A DNA stretch of 64,000 bases, from assembly GCA_918026815.1 (NCBI GenBank), contig CAKJVC010000107.1, forward strand, positions 248,001 to 312,000, written 5' to 3'. Below, in pieces: positions 38,365-52,355 of this stretch; the stretch's first letter is position 1, and every line of letters starts with the position of its first letter. The notes beneath the pieces are model-generated. The model did not search any database. It saw only the letters and a program-made list of their open reading frames with translations, and was not told the origin of the DNA. The translations under genes and the position numbers were made by a program. This DNA comes from Chalara sp. BL73 (taxonomy: Eukaryota; Ascomycota; Leotiomycetes; Helotiales).

Positions 38365-39665
38365 CTGATCTTTTGAATGTTTCTCCTTCTCCCTACTTAT
38401 TTACGTCAAAAGCTGAAGAAACACTCAGCCCTGGGATAAGTACTGTAGAACGTTGCCTCTTCCGAGAGAATATATATCCCGAAGCCAAGCCAATACACCG
38501 ATGCCCGAAAGACTTCTACCATGTCATCGGCCTTGTTTGTGCTTTCAGGGCTATCTTTCTAAAATACCCTCAAGAATATTTCACATGTTTCCTAACTTGC
38601 TGCACAGTATCAATTGCGCCGGAAGCCGTTGGGAAGATAATAATGATTCGCATCTCCTCTAAGCAAATAGCCAAGGTCCCCGAAGATGAGCGGCTCTGCG
38701 AGGACGTGTGTAAGTATCGCACGGGATATGCAGACAATATTCGCATTTAAATTGCAGGTCTAGAAGCTGGCCAACCATCTGCTTATGAAAAAGAACGACC
38801 GGCGAGAGCTGAGATTTGCGTCGTGGCTAACCTACCAGAAAGTGGTGGATGGGTGCGAATAACGGCTTGGGAAGCTATGAAGATTGCTTCCTGCTAATAT
38901 GCAGACTCGCCAACTGCCCGTCAATAAGAGCAAATCGATCTGTTTTACGCCTGCCTAGCCTTGCACCGTACACCGATGGAACAGGGGCTCTCTGAACTTT
39001 GAGTGCGCTGTCGTGATCCGACCTTGTGGGTGCTTCAAGGGGGGGGGGGCATATTCTAATCATTTTGCATCCATCTGGCGATGGCGAATGTCTGAGAGAA
39101 GAGCTAGGAGGAAGTGTGTGTTGATAGGTCTGGTTTCTCTGCAGCGGGCACTATTTTGAGCAAATGCTGCGCTCGCCGGCAGGAGAAGGAGCATGTTAGT
39201 GATCGACTGGAGAATTTGGAGGACGAAGAAACCATGTACGTCAGCGAGCAAGATGTGGTGCAGATGCATTCATTGCGGCAAAGACGCTTCGCAAAGGTAC
39301 AAATTTACGGGTTCGAGAGCGACTTCTGAAGAACTGAAGATGGTAGTGCACATCAGATTTGGAGAATATCTTTATACAAGTATAGCCCCCGTAACCCGGC
39401 TCTTTTCCCCAAAATAAAATGCATAAAAACATAACAATGCACGCAATCAAACTCAGAATACATCTCGTATCAAATCTTCTTCTTTTCTGGATGATCAAAA
39501 GCCGCTAGTACCGCTGACAATTATCCATCCTTCTATCTACAAGCATCTCCCCACCCGCCCCGACAACAAATGAAAGATTGTGTTTATGATTTGCTTTTCT
39601 GAGACAGCAGCATCGATATCGTAGCAATATTTCCATTAAAGGCAGAAATACCATACAGAAGAAAT
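38365..39665. other. Intergenic, no intact gene
   Basis: Downstream of the pseudogene. Open frames at 38373-38750 and 39193-39417 show no known domain and may be further relics. A G homopolymer of about 10 lies near 39040. Confidence 0.4.
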
Positions 39666-40420
39666 CTAGTCCTTCTTCTTGGGCTTGCTTTGGATCTGAC
39701 CTTGGCCGACGTAGCCTTCCGATGAGAGACCACTGATGGGTTCGGAGTTTTGTGCCTAGAAGAAGAAGAAAAAAAATTAGTTTTGCCATTTACATTCATA
39801 GTATGTGGGTGGTTTGGCGGAGTTAGATACGGATCAGCAAGGGATAATACCTTCAAGTACTCGTTTGTAGCCTCCTCCCATTCCTTGTTCATGGTTGATG
39901 GTGCTGCGCCGGCAAAGGAGCGGATAGTAGCAAAGAGAACGAAGGAGAGTGCAACGGCGGCGAAGGTATAGCCTGCAACCTTATAACCCTCTCCTGGTGG
40001 TGTTTTGGCACGAGGTCCGTGGTCACCAAAGGCGATCCAGTAGGCTGTGGCGCGTTAGTAATCATTCACAATCGCACGCAAACATCCCAATGCTATAGTC
40101 GGCAGCTCTAGCTCGCTGATGCTGCTGGGTCTTTGCAGCTGCAGAGTAGCCCATGTGGGCTTGAAGGGGTCTATACCAGCTTTCTTTTCCTGCAAGGTTA
40201 ACTCGGACCAGTTCACCTTCATGCGATCCCGCAACTGCATCCACAGGTCAGCCTGCTCCTGAGGTGGCATGCCCTCCCATCTCTTCTCAATATTTGCCAG
40301 CGTTGGATTGGAGATGGCATGTGCCTGTCTCTTCTGCTCGGCCGCTCTCAGGACATTTGCTTGAGCCGCGGGTCGTACGATTGCGCTTCGCGAGCTTCGG
40401 ACGAGCGATTGGCGTAGCAT
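39666..40420 (-). CDS. COX5: Cytochrome c oxidase subunit IV (yeast Cox5 homologue)
   Basis: Inner-membrane subunit of mitochondrial complex IV. Exons 40420-40177, 40044-39851, 39755-39666 give 175 residues. The Arg/Ala-rich presequence (MLRQSLVRSSRSAIVRPAAQ) leads to the mature start AISNPTLANIEKRWEGMP, then PQEQADLWMQLRDRMKVNW. The first intron splits the codon before YWIAFGDHGPR. The second exon holds PPGEGYKVAGYTFAAVALSFVLFATIRSFAG, the single membrane helix with the expected G-rich entry, followed by MNKEWEEATNEYLK. The third exon gives ISGLSSEGYVGQGQIQSK. An in-frame upstream ATG at 40471 exists, but the shorter start makes a more typical targeting peptide. A TCACGTGA word lies about 185 bases upstream at 40603-40610. 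Confidence 0.94.
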
Positions 40421-42561
40421 GTTGGGGAGAATTGTGTGTGCAAAGCGGAGAGGGCTACGGGAAATGCTCAATTGAGTGGTTTCGACGCGGCGCAGAGGTC
40501 GTGGTGAGTGGGTTGTAAGGATTTCTAAGGTTCAGGGAGAAGAAGGGAAGAGACATCGTAAGGTCCAAAAGTTAGCGAGATTTTGGATCCCCACTATTTT
40601 AGTCACGTGATAAAAGGATCTGTTGTGATGTTGATGGCTTCATTCCTATAATCTCCATTTCGCAAGATCTCTCGGTCCAAGAGTTTGTGGATTCGATAAT
40701 TGTTCCATCTAGCAGTGTAATAATTATCATTGGTTTAACAGTTGTAAGCATTTAAGATTGACCCAGGCGAGTAGAACTACCTGGCATTCTCTCCTCTGGA
40801 CGGAGCCTGCTCTGTCTATGTACGCAGCTCTATTTATTTGCTTGTTTTTTGATGTCTCTGTCATTGTAAATAGTTCTGCTCTTTCAGAAAACCAAGCAAA
40901 TTTCCAGTCCTATTTCACCCTGTTTCGGTATTTCTACATTAGTTGCCTCATACTATGTCATTCTTCCCCTGTCCTAGCACTTACCTTGAGGTGTTCTCAT
41001 AGTTTTAGTAACCAAAGTAATAATCTCTAAACTGTGATTCCCCGAGATAGCTTGAAATACCTTGTAAGGTTACCTTTTACAAGGCACCTGTTTCTTTATT
41101 CCCAGTCTACTTACATGTCCTACTTTAGTCCAGCTTCCACGGAGATTGACCGTAGGCCCTAAGCTGAGGCGCTGAATCTGAGAGACAGATAGGCAAGCAG
41201 ACCATATCTAGCATCGAGTGTAACCTGCTGAATAAAAAAAAAAAACTCTCCGCGCTCAAACGGGACGAAGAGACATCAACTCCAAGATTCGGATACACGT
41301 GACATGGGTACCCTGCACGGCTTGCATAGGCAGTGTGCCGGCGACATTTAGGTCACTTATAATATATCCCACCACACTGCAATATACTCCAAATGTTGAC
41401 ATGCAGCACAGAGGACCATTCCCGCACAACCATGTTGAAATCCGACATGCTGACCACGTGATGGTGCTTCCTCTTGCGAACTCCGAAGCGGGAATTGAAA
41501 CCGTGAATCCGAAGGAAAGGGATCTCAAAGTATGGTAACATGGCAACGGTCAAAACGCCCATCTCCCATGCAGAGAAAATCTTTGTGACAGGTGTGACGA
41601 TATGAGCCTATGCCATGGGCTGGCTGTTTATCTGCTGTAGCTCCTAGCAGAGCTCTCAGCGTGGGGCGTTATCTTGGAAAAAGAAAGCCCGAGAATATAT
41701 GCGCCGACCGCAATCTTTTCAGAATTAGTCACCTTGATTCATCGCTATATCCGATATGAGTAAGAGAAAATAGCATATGGCCGAGTGAGGTATTTAAAAA
41801 GGGATTGTGGTGTTATTTTGAGCCAATCTGATTATCATGCAATAAAGACTAAAGGGCTTGACACGTGTGGCGAGATGAGATGTTGACGCTCTCATAAGTA
41901 AGTAGTAAGTGGCAAGCTTGAAGCTTCCGAGCTCGCAGCATCATCCCGTCTCATCTGGAGCTGGTTGCCCCATATTTTCTATAGTATGTAGCTGTAGCTG
42001 TAGCTGTACTGTAGTAGTGAGTGGGCTGACACAGCAAGCGTCATGCCCACTACCGTAAGCTGCTACTGCTACAGCATATTCGGAGTAAGCTTCATCCAGC
42101 AGACTTGACGGACAGCGAAGACAGAGAATCACCCTGGTGGCACAAGAGACACTGCAATTGAGGATATCGCCAGAACTCGGACCTCACAAGAAGATAAAAT
42201 GGTGATACGTTCCACCAAATTATCGTACACACGATGTTTTGTACCGAGAGATCCCGGAAGCCAGGTCCAGTCCCGGGCTCAGCCTTTAGGGGTAACAGTG
42301 GCTGATGTGCTCGAAACCATTGATAGCCTTGTCGAAGGGAGGGGATGTCAGGTAGAATTCTGTTGATCAGATGGGAGGGAAAAACTGTCAAAGCAAAACC
42401 AACAAAAATAATACAAATATATCAATTGATGAAGAGGGATGTATTACTCAGTGGATATTATTAATCGGTTTAGTATGTCGAGGTAATTGAATGCTGCTGG
42501 AAACTTTTCTTACTGGGGGTTTTTTTGGGTTGGTAGCCTTGTAACCCCTCCAAGCTCTATA
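40421..42561. other. Long intergenic region before GAPDH
   Basis: About 2.1 kb with no recognisable gene. Contains CACGTG words at 40604-40609, 41296-41301, 41455-41460 and 41862-41867, an A run near 41235, and a short gtagct hexamer repeat at 41988-42009. Open frames here are short and featureless. Confidence 0.45.
41988..42009 (+). repeat. Hexamer tandem repeat (gtagct)
   Basis: Three full direct copies of gtagct plus a partial fourth. A simple sequence repeat in intergenic DNA. Confidence 0.8.
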
Positions 42562-44079
<1,518 letters not shown>

Positions 44080-45990
44080 GGGAACATCATTTTTCTCTCA
44101 AACTCTTTCAATTTTCTGAGATCAACTCAACTCACCAAGGCACCTTCTGATTGATTATTTTCTTGTGGCAGAGACGTATTGAAAGGTCGGCTATAAGTGG
44201 TGTATTGGTAAGGTTGGGGAGGGAATGAACGGCAATGGTTTTGCTTAGGAAATTGAAATACGAAAAGCATTGCCTTTCCTGCCCCAAGATACTGATCCCA
44301 TCTCATGAGACTTATTCGTCAGGCAATTTCCCTATATGAGTGAACTGATGTTTCTTCATATCGTGCGCCTCGACGATTTTTTTTTTTCGGATTTCATATA
44401 TTTAGGAAAGTTAAAATATCTGATATAATGATCTTAATGCTCACATGAAATTGATATCTATTTATTATAGCCAATTGCAACATATCACCATGCGATACGG
44501 GTTAATTCTTCGTGACTTCTGAGGTATTCTAAACCCATAACAAAGCCTGCGCTTCGACTCTGGGTAATATCGGATCTTCTGCAACTTATCGCCTTTTTCC
44601 ATTTCTATGCGACACTACATTCGGTATGCAAGCTATATGCCCAAAAAAAAATCCTTCAACAGCTACGCTAGCTCCTTCCACACAACACAAAAACAGAATT
44701 GTGTTTACCGTCTAGAACATGGTTTCCTAAACTAGTCTAGCTCGAAAACCAAGGCTAAGCGAACCGTCCTCATGGTTCTCCTCGAAACTGCTACAGATAT
44801 ATATTTCGCCCACGCATATTGCAACCCGACCCCTCAAAACCTACAGGCCAGCCTGTTTTCTTAGGTTCCATTTGACAGCGTTTAGTCGCCCATAGATTTC
44901 GGCGGTTTTCTGATATCCTCGTTACACGCGGTTCGCACGATATCTTTTGGGGGGAAAGGGAAAACCTGCCCCCCTCCAAAGTTTGCCTGCAGGGATTCCT
45001 GCGGCGGCTTTCATGCTTTTTGGGCCTTGAGTTCTGGTACGTGACGTTTTTTTTTCGGCGCTTGCCTGATATACCTCCTTTCTTGTTACATGCTGTGAGA
45101 GGTGAAGTTCGTCTCGAATACCTACGCCAGCGCGTGGATCGAAATTTGGTTCTGTTTTGTGCCGTTTTCCGCTTTCCCTGTATCTGGAGTTCGCTGGAGT
45201 TTCGTAGCCGGCCCCAAGCTGTCCAAACTGTCAGTCGTTTTGTTGCGGCCAAAAACTCTCAGGGCTGGAATTTAAAGCCCAAGAATTTATTTAAATGGGG
45301 GTTCTGGAGAGTATGTTAAGCAGCGCTGAGCTGTCCTGGACTTCACAGATATCCTGTTCCGTCTCAATAGCCTCTTTCATGCATTTACCTATTCTTGTTT
45401 TGGGCTCCTGAACAGCAACCCCCCTGTTCTCCTGCGTCCTGCTTTTTGAAGTGGCGAATCTGTCACTTGAGGTCTCTAAAAGTTAGATTACTCAACTCGA
45501 AGCATATCAAAATCTCTATATCGAAGGCTCCATAGAGCGAAGACTTCTCTAGAAACTAGAGCCTATGCTCATTCAGCAATGCTGTTTTTCATATATATCT
45601 GGAAACTTGTTTTTAAACTAAACCCATCTCCGCCTACCTCAAGTATCTGTCATCTACTGGATTATTGACATTCGCTAACAACATGAAAAACAGATTATAT
45701 ATTCTCCACAGCCCGTCTCCAGCCTGAATCTGTATTTTCACTCAACATCTTAGCAGGGCACATCTCATAACTTGAGACTTGAGGCTGACGATACATAATT
45801 ATCCGCCATTATCTGATCTGGATCCTATCTCGAAACCGAGAAGCATCTGTTATCAATTCATTACTTCAAGGCTCGTGTGCTGAGACGTCAGGCGGTGTCA
45901 AGCGTAGTCTCGTTGACGAGACTACGTAACTTCTGTCTTTATAATCTTTAATTTCCATCTTAGCCAATTCGGCCTACTTCGAGTTCGAGG
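44080..45990. other. Intergenic between GAPDH and HDA1
   Basis: About 1.9 kb. Minus- and plus-strand open frames near 44791-45319 are basic, low-complexity and featureless. Nearest the HDA1 start is a long, leader-like AT-rich stretch with a 24-base palindrome (45903-45926, listed separately). Confidence 0.45.
45903..45926. promoter_or_regulatory. Perfect inverted repeat upstream of HDA1
   Basis: Two 11-base arms (cgtagtctcgt and its exact reverse complement) separated by tg, 65 bases before the ATG. It could form a hairpin in the leader or be a dyad site for a DNA-binding protein; neither is shown. Confidence 0.75.
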
Positions 45991-48308
45991 ATGGCTAGAC
46001 TAAACAATATTACACGACCAACATTTCCGGCATCGATGCCTGCTGGCGTAGGACCAGTGCCTATTCGTGCCGACGGTGGCATAGCAGATATGGACATAGT
46101 CATGAAGGAAGATGAGGATATGAAACGTAACGGTACCATAGATCCCCGGTCTCTCGCTCTCCAACCAGGATTAGAAACCCCTCTTTCTACACCACTAGAG
46201 ACCGAAACAGCGCCTTCCGAGTCCACATCGCAATCTGACCATCCAAGACGACGTAAGACTCCTCTACCCACTGGGGTCTGCTATGATGGCAGGATGAAGC
46301 TTCATGCGAATGCCGATTTCTCCGCGAACCCGCAGCATCCTGAGGACCCGGCACGAATTGAAGCTATATTTAATGAATTCAAACTTGCAGAGCTCGTCTA
46401 TACCGGCAAGAATGACGACAAGTGGTTGAAAGAGCAGCTCAAGATAAATCCTAATAAGTACATGTGGAGGATTCCAGCCCGATTGGCTACAAAGGAAGAG
46501 GTCTGTTTGTGCCATTTGCCGGTTGCATATGAATGGGCCAAGGGTTTAAATGCAATGTCGTCGACTCAACTACGAGACATGACCTTGACAATGGATCTGG
46601 GGAGAAAGTCTCTATATGTTGGAAACCTCACCTTCGAGGCGGCATTATTATCAGTGGGTGGTGCAATCGAGACCTGCACACGGGTAGTTAGAGGTGAATG
46701 CAAGAATGCATTCGCTGTCATCCGTCCACCCGGTCACCATGCGGAGCCTCACGAATCTATGGGCTTTTGCATCTTTAATAACGTGCCCATTGCTGCAAAG
46801 GTCTGCATGGCTGATTATCCGGAGACTTGCCGCAAAGTGCTGATCCTAGACTGGGATGTACATCACGGCAATGGCATCCAAAATATGTTCTATGAAGACC
46901 CTAATGTCTTATACATTTCCCTTCATGTTTATCAAGACGGCGAATTCTATCCTGGCCCACCTGATATGCCTGGTGTTGAGGATGGGGGTGTGACTAGTGT
47001 TGGAGCTGGACTCGGTACTGGCAGAAATGTCAACATAGGTTGGCACAGTCAAGGAATGGGTGATGGCGAATACCTTGCAGCTTTTCATCGTATCGTAATG
47101 CCTATTGCTCATGAGTTTGATCCAGATCTAGTCATCATCTCTGCTGGCTTTGATGCTGCGGCTGGTGATGAGTTGGGTGGTTGTTATGTTACCCCAGCTT
47201 GCTACGCTCATATGACACATATGCTCATGTCGTTAGCAGAGGGAAAGGTTGCCGTATGTCTTGAGGGTGGCTACAATCTGGCAGCTATTTCTGTATCTGC
47301 CCTTGCAGTAGCTAAAACTCTCATGGGTGACGCACCCCCTAAGAGTGATACATTCCAACCTTTGAATGAAGGGGCCGATGCAGTATTGAGGGAGGTGAAG
47401 AAGCACCACGCTGCATACTGGTCGTGCATGCGTGATCCAGGGATGCCTATCACGAAAGCTCGTGATGAAAAAGGGCCGTCGATCGGCGATGCTATTCAAA
47501 GCCAACGAAGGGAGACGCTATGGAAGTACAAGATGACCAAGGTTTCTATCGTGCGAGAGTTTATCGGCCACACATTCAACAACCAGATCTTGCAAACCCC
47601 TGATCTGAACGATGCTGAGAAGCTGGTTGTCATTATTCACTCACCGTAAGAGCCGCAATTTATCTATATGATACTCTCCACTGACAAATCCATAGCGCCC
47701 CAATCTATTCACACACCGACCGTGTGGGTCGATTCATCCCAGAGAGGAGTATTGTCCCAGATCCAGTGACGCCATACATCGATAAATTTCGGTCCCTGCA
47801 GTACGCCGTCTGTGACATCAATATCCCAAAGCATCTGCCACCGTCACTGAGCGGGGTGCCAATCAACACACCGACGCTCGAACAACAAACGAGAGACGTC
47901 ATGGGCTATCTCTGGGATAACTATTTTGAGCTACGCCCCCGCTCGATCGTTCTCCTCCCTCTCGGATCAGCCGCACACAAAGCCATCCGAAACCTGCTCG
48001 TCTCTCGTCCTATAGTCGTTCGCGACCGCGTTTCTTGTATCCTATCCTTCCTACCCGCCGAGCATGAGCTAAGACGCATGGACTGGAGCAACGACGACGG
48101 GCTAGAGCATTGGTGGAAGAGGCACACGCGGACGTATGTGCAAGAGGGGAACGAAGCCTGGGAGAAATGGGACGAGAAGAAATTGAGGAGACACGGGCCG
48201 CTGTTCAAGGAGGGCAAGGGGAGCTTCGAGGAGGCGATCGCGTGGTGCGAGGAGCAGGCTGACGCGACGTTGGATCGGGCTAGGGATATTGCTGGCTCGG
48301 GCACGTAG
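45991..48308 (+). CDS. hdaA: Class II histone deacetylase with Arb2 domain
   Basis: HDA1/Clr3-type zinc-dependent deacetylase acting on chromatin. Exons 45991-47645 and 47696-48308 give 755 residues. After a Ser/Pro-rich acidic N-terminus the deacetylase domain begins near TGVCYDGRMKLHA. Seen: RPPGHHAEPHESMGFCIFNN with the catalytic His pair, ILDWDVHHGNGIQ with zinc ligands Asp and His, ISLHVYQDGEFYPG, IISAGFDAAAGDELGG with the third zinc ligand, and VCLEGGYNL. After about residue 480 follows an Arb2-type region (VVIIHSPAPIYSHTDRVGRF and SIVLLPLGSAAHKAIRNLL), the combination typical of fungal HDA1. All catalytic residues are intact. The last intron splits the SPAPIY codons. The start ATG is preceded by a stop-rich leader with a hairpin. 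Confidence 0.95.
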
Positions 48309-48686
48309 TTGATGGTTTGGAGCTGGAAGGGTATTGTCCGGAAGGTGGGTCCGTAGAAGAGGGAAGGAGGCGTAATATGGCAAGCTCTGGGTATCTCAGA
48401 AACCGCGAAGTGAATTGGTTGAAATCGGTGAGAGTGTAAGAGGGGATGCAGGCCAACGAATAAGGGATTCAACCACGAGATCAGAATATATCTTTCGAAT
48501 GGAAGAATCCATTAGGAGGGAGAATGGGAACGCATGCATTATATACCTTTGGACTTTCGTGAGACTTGCAGTGCAGTGAGATGATGAGATGAGGTGAGGT
48601 AGAAGAAATTTTCATTATTATGGCACGACACAGAAGAGAAAAGTTAAACCATGACTCTAAACTACACACCCACAGGAATAAAGCGC
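48309..48686. other. Convergent 3' flanks
   Basis: Short stretch between the stop codons of HDA1 and the F-box gene. No gene seen. Confidence 0.5.
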
Positions 48687-49925
48687 TCAATCATCATCTA
48701 CATCCTCGCTGTCCTCATCGCTCGAATCCTCGTCCGCTCTGTCATCCGAAGAAGTCCCTTCGCCATCAACCGAGATATCGCCTTCCCATTTCCATAAACC
48801 AGGGCCCCAGCTTGCTGACAGGCGCTCTGATTCTGGGACCCAGTTGCCTGTTGAGCTTGCATCGTTGGCATAGAGGTGGGTGTCGTAGTAGGTCGGTCCT
48901 TCTGCTTCACAGGAGTCAATGATGCCGTACTCTACCTCGCGATCATGGAGGTCGACATATGGAGGCACGAGGCTGCGGTAGCTCGTCGGTAGAGATATAT
49001 TCTTTCCACCTGAGTTGAGAGTTTTGCGGTCATCGCTTATCACGCGCTCAACCGTCGATTCCCAGGTCGAGAGGTGTATGGAGAACCAGCGTCCTTTGGA
49101 GACAAGGAATTGGAGACGTTCAGGCTTGGTTGTTGTGTTCTCGTATAGATGCAAGATATCAGCGGGACTGAGCTTGCCTAGGACACCTGAGAGATGGCGA
49201 TAATCTTGATCTTCTCCCCAGGCCATCCGCTCTAGCATTTTGACTGGAAGAACTTGGGCATATTGGTGCTGGAGCATGGTGTTTGAAGGGAAGATATCTA
49301 TTTCCATGAGTTGGGAAAGCTTGTCTGCCATCTCGCTCTGCCGCACAATATCTATCGTCGTCCACGTTCTTGCAAGACGAAGTCGTAAGTCATCTCGATG
49401 ACTAATACCATATCTCGGTGGTTCTGGCGCAAACTCGCAGAATAATTGATTGTGGAAGAGATTGTAATATGTCCAGTTCTGATAGATGGCTTTACGAAGG
49501 CGCTCTGCTTCGTGAGGGCGAAGTAGTCGGCGGTTATTGGAGTCATAGCGCCATCTAAGCTGCGGATAGATCTCCACCCAGCGTTGGACCACATTTGCAT
49601 ATCCAACAATTTTCTTGATAGCTTCCATGTTGAGATGCGGGTGCCCGCTAGTCCGCACTACTTTCTCGAGCTCGTATCGGCGGCGAACCTCTGTACCGAT
49701 GGGATTGCGTGTTGCAATTGTGGTATCGCTGGCGTAAAGCTTCATAAGTTCCGGAAATGGAGAGTAGGATGAATTGTAAAGAGCTTTCCGCAGGATGGGC
49801 AGTTGCTGACCTAGATATGCTCCGTGGTTCTTCTTCGACGTTTGGGAGAGATTTATTACGGAGTTTATGGTGGCATATTCGTAGATCTTCTGGAGGATCT
49901 CCGTGGAGAGTAGGTTGATGGACAT
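48687..49925 (-). CDS. F-box protein
   Basis: A single coding exon of 412 residues. An N-terminal F-box (INLLSTEILQKIYEYATINSVINLSQTSK) predicts binding to Skp1 in an SCF ubiquitin ligase; the substrate is unknown. The middle region is helical with WVEIYPQLRWRYDSNNRRLL and a run of aromatic residues. The C-terminus is strongly acidic (SSDDRADEDSSDEDSEDVDDD). The start is set at 49925. An in-frame ATG at 50018 is rejected because a 57-base intron with good signals (gtaagt donor, ttaatc branch, tttacag acceptor, 49982-50038) would remove it, leaving that ATG inside a leader intron. No leucine-rich repeats or WD40 repeats are visible, so substrate binding lies in an unclassified region. Confidence 0.82.
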   Translation of the reverse strand: MSINLLSTEILQKIYEYATINSVINLSQTSKKNHGAYLGQQLPILRKALYNSSYSPFPELMKLYASDTTIATRNPIGTEVRRRYELEKVVRTSGHPHLNMEAIKKIVGYANVVQRWVEIYPQLRWRYDSNNRRLLRPHEAERLRKAIYQNWTYYNLFHNQLFCEFAPEPPRYGISHRDDLRLRLARTWTTIDIVRQSEMADKLSQLMEIDIFPSNTMLQHQYAQVLPVKMLERMAWGEDQDYRHLSGVLGKLSPADILHLYENTTTKPERLQFLVSKGRWFSIHLSTWESTVERVISDDRKTLNSGGKNISLPTSYRSLVPPYVDLHDREVEYGIIDSCEAEGPTYYDTHLYANDASSTGNWVPESERLSASWGPGLWKWEGDISVDGEGTSSDDRADEDSSDEDSEDVDDD

Positions 49926-52355
49926 CTTGGAGGACTTGTCGGGTCTTTCTTGTAGTATAGTTTGAAACGCGATTGCAATTTCTGTAAACATGATTAATGT
50001 ACTGGATGGTTTGAACATATCCGGTAGTAGCGACTTACTGTTCTAAATCTTGTGTATGTCTCTAGCTTCCTTGATTAAAGCTACTTCTTCCGCCGATGTT
50101 GATGGTTCTTTCCACTCAACCAGCCCTGCTCGCACCTCAATCACGTCCCCAAAGAAAGAAAATGTCGTACAAAATTATCCCGATATATATCGAAACCAAA
50201 CGCTCGAGAGCGTATGTCGTAGGGAAGCTATTGAATGAGCACCCACGACGCGAGAAGTATAGGACCTATCTCTTGGACACCCCGCCATTGGGGCTATAGA
50301 AAAGACAGAAGACATCGTTAGATGTTCTGCTGCTTGAGAAAGCCAGTCGCATGGGACTGAGAAGCTGTGATTGACTCATGATTGCTGTTGATGAAGAAAA
50401 GGAGATGAAGAAGGTGAGATTAGGCCGGGATATGTACTCATCGCGGAAAAAAGTCGGCCCGGAATCTTGGCTGCAGCCGGTAAACAACATCGATTCCGAG
50501 GCGTGTGGAGAGGAGTCCCTTGAATGTTACTTCGATTTCTGTCTTGCAGGGTTTAGAGAATTACTGAATTCCATCATTTGCAAAGAAAACTCGGTTATAC
50601 GTGGCCTCACAAGTCGTTCCCATCAAATCCGATACCACTACCACTAGCCCGGTTGACTCCGCAATCGAGACTTGACGGAACCCTCCGGCTCTCTCTTCTC
50701 TTTCTCTACCACAGGCTCGGCCATCCCATATGATGAGACCTGCTGTCGCGGGAGTCGAGCCTGGGGTTGCTAGGGCAGGGCGTAGCCATGGAGACATTGG
50801 CAATCGAGAGATGATGGGGTGTTATCCGTAGCTCTGACTCGAGAGGAGCAGCGGGGCGGAAGTAGCAGAGTGGTAAGATACCCTTCTCTCTTCTGTGTCT
50901 TTATGACATACAAAGTTAACGGCTGCCACAGGGCAAAATCCCGTCTATATTAGCCGGCGATTTCTACTGTCGAGAATGCTATATTATGCTCGAAAGCATC
51001 TCCGTACTTCGTTTCGGATTTGGTCGATATTTTACTAAATATCCGTTATATTGGAGATATAACAAAAGCAATACACATTAGTGGAAGCCTAGATGGTATT
51101 GCGATACGAGGCAGGACCAATTTTGGGACTTTAATATTCGAAGGCGAATATACTTGGGTTATGACCTGGTTTGGCCGAGGATGTTAGAAGCAGCGATATG
51201 GATTGTATACCCCTCATTTTTGAGTTCATTGCGGGAAACGCTCGTGAGCCCAGAGGCAAATCGGACGGTATATAGCAAGTTTCGGCGACTAGAGTGGGAA
51301 CCCGACAATGTACGCTCCAGTTGATCCTCATGTTGATGGCAAAAGCTCTAATTGTTTGCAAAGGATTGGAAGCCAGGTCGGCGAAAACCGAAAAGGATCC
51401 AGGGGATAATCCAAATTGCTTGCTGTTGCCGGAATAAATGGTCTCATACCAATATATGTTCCCCTCGGTGTCTGCGTTACCAAAATCATGGAGGTGTGGT
51501 GGCGGTCCCTGCGAACAGGCGTGCTATGACAATAACTAGATGGAGCGAGTCGGATGAATGATAATCTTAGAATGGATTCGGTCGAGAGGGTAAAGCGCAG
51601 GTTATCATGTGAGGAGTAAGAAAGGCAGGCATCTGAGGGTCAATATCAGAGTGCCTTTCTTCCAAAATATTCTATACGAATATCTGAAGAAGTATTTGAT
51701 CAGCGTGTTCCTTTTGGCCCAGGGACCACGCTTAGGGGTAAGCTATCCATGGCCTACCTTTTGGCCTCTAGGATCAGAGACTTGGTTTCAATGCTGATCT
51801 CGGAAAGCAACCAAGCTGAATGCGTACGATACATGGCGCACATTGTTTATGAGAAGGTCGAGGGCGGAAAAAGTAAGGCAGGAGGGAAGCAAGGCGAAGA
51901 GGGGGAGCAAGAAGTAGAAGACGGAGAGAAATATAAAACCAAAAAAACCACAAAAAAATTCGAAAAATCAGCTGCATCCTCTTTTGAATCCTCAAACCAA
52001 GACCGTACCCTGCCACAGGTAATGAACTGCACCTTTTTCATTTCAGACAAATGCAGAAAGCCAACTGGTACAGTGCCCAGACATTTAGCTCATAATGTTC
52101 TTTCATTCATTCATATCACATATCGCATATCTACTAACACCATCCATTTTCTTCCATGCCAGCCTCTAGGCACTATTAGGTAAGGTAAAAACACCATGCC
52201 TCGCCTTGCGCCACCGTATGCTATGCCAAACGGAAGTCCGATGATGTATACCATATCCAATACCTGTACAGTATCCATGCGTGCTTTTATGCGAATATCC
52301 ATTTCCAGCATTAGAATTGAGGTCCAAAAAGTTGGTAAGAAAGGACGTTCAGTGA
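49926..52355. other. Intergenic, includes a leader intron
   Basis: Upstream of the F-box gene, with a probable 5' UTR intron at 49982-50038. Beyond it, no gene recognised: open frames near 50378-50647 and 51749-52183 have no domain features. A stretch near 50858-50875 resembles an A box but no tRNA fold is found. Confidence 0.45.

Noticed and set aside
44791..45319. Overlapping open frames of 153 and 99 codons on both strands between GAPDH and HDA1
   Set aside because: Basic, low-complexity, no start context or exon partners; likely chance frames in GC-richer sequence.
49926..50018. Longer F-box protein start at 50018
   Set aside because: A good intron (49982-50038) removes that ATG.
50855..50955. 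A-box-like word (tagcagagtggta) suggesting a tRNA gene
   Set aside because: No matching B box (GGTTCGA type) or cloverleaf arms could be drawn downstream.
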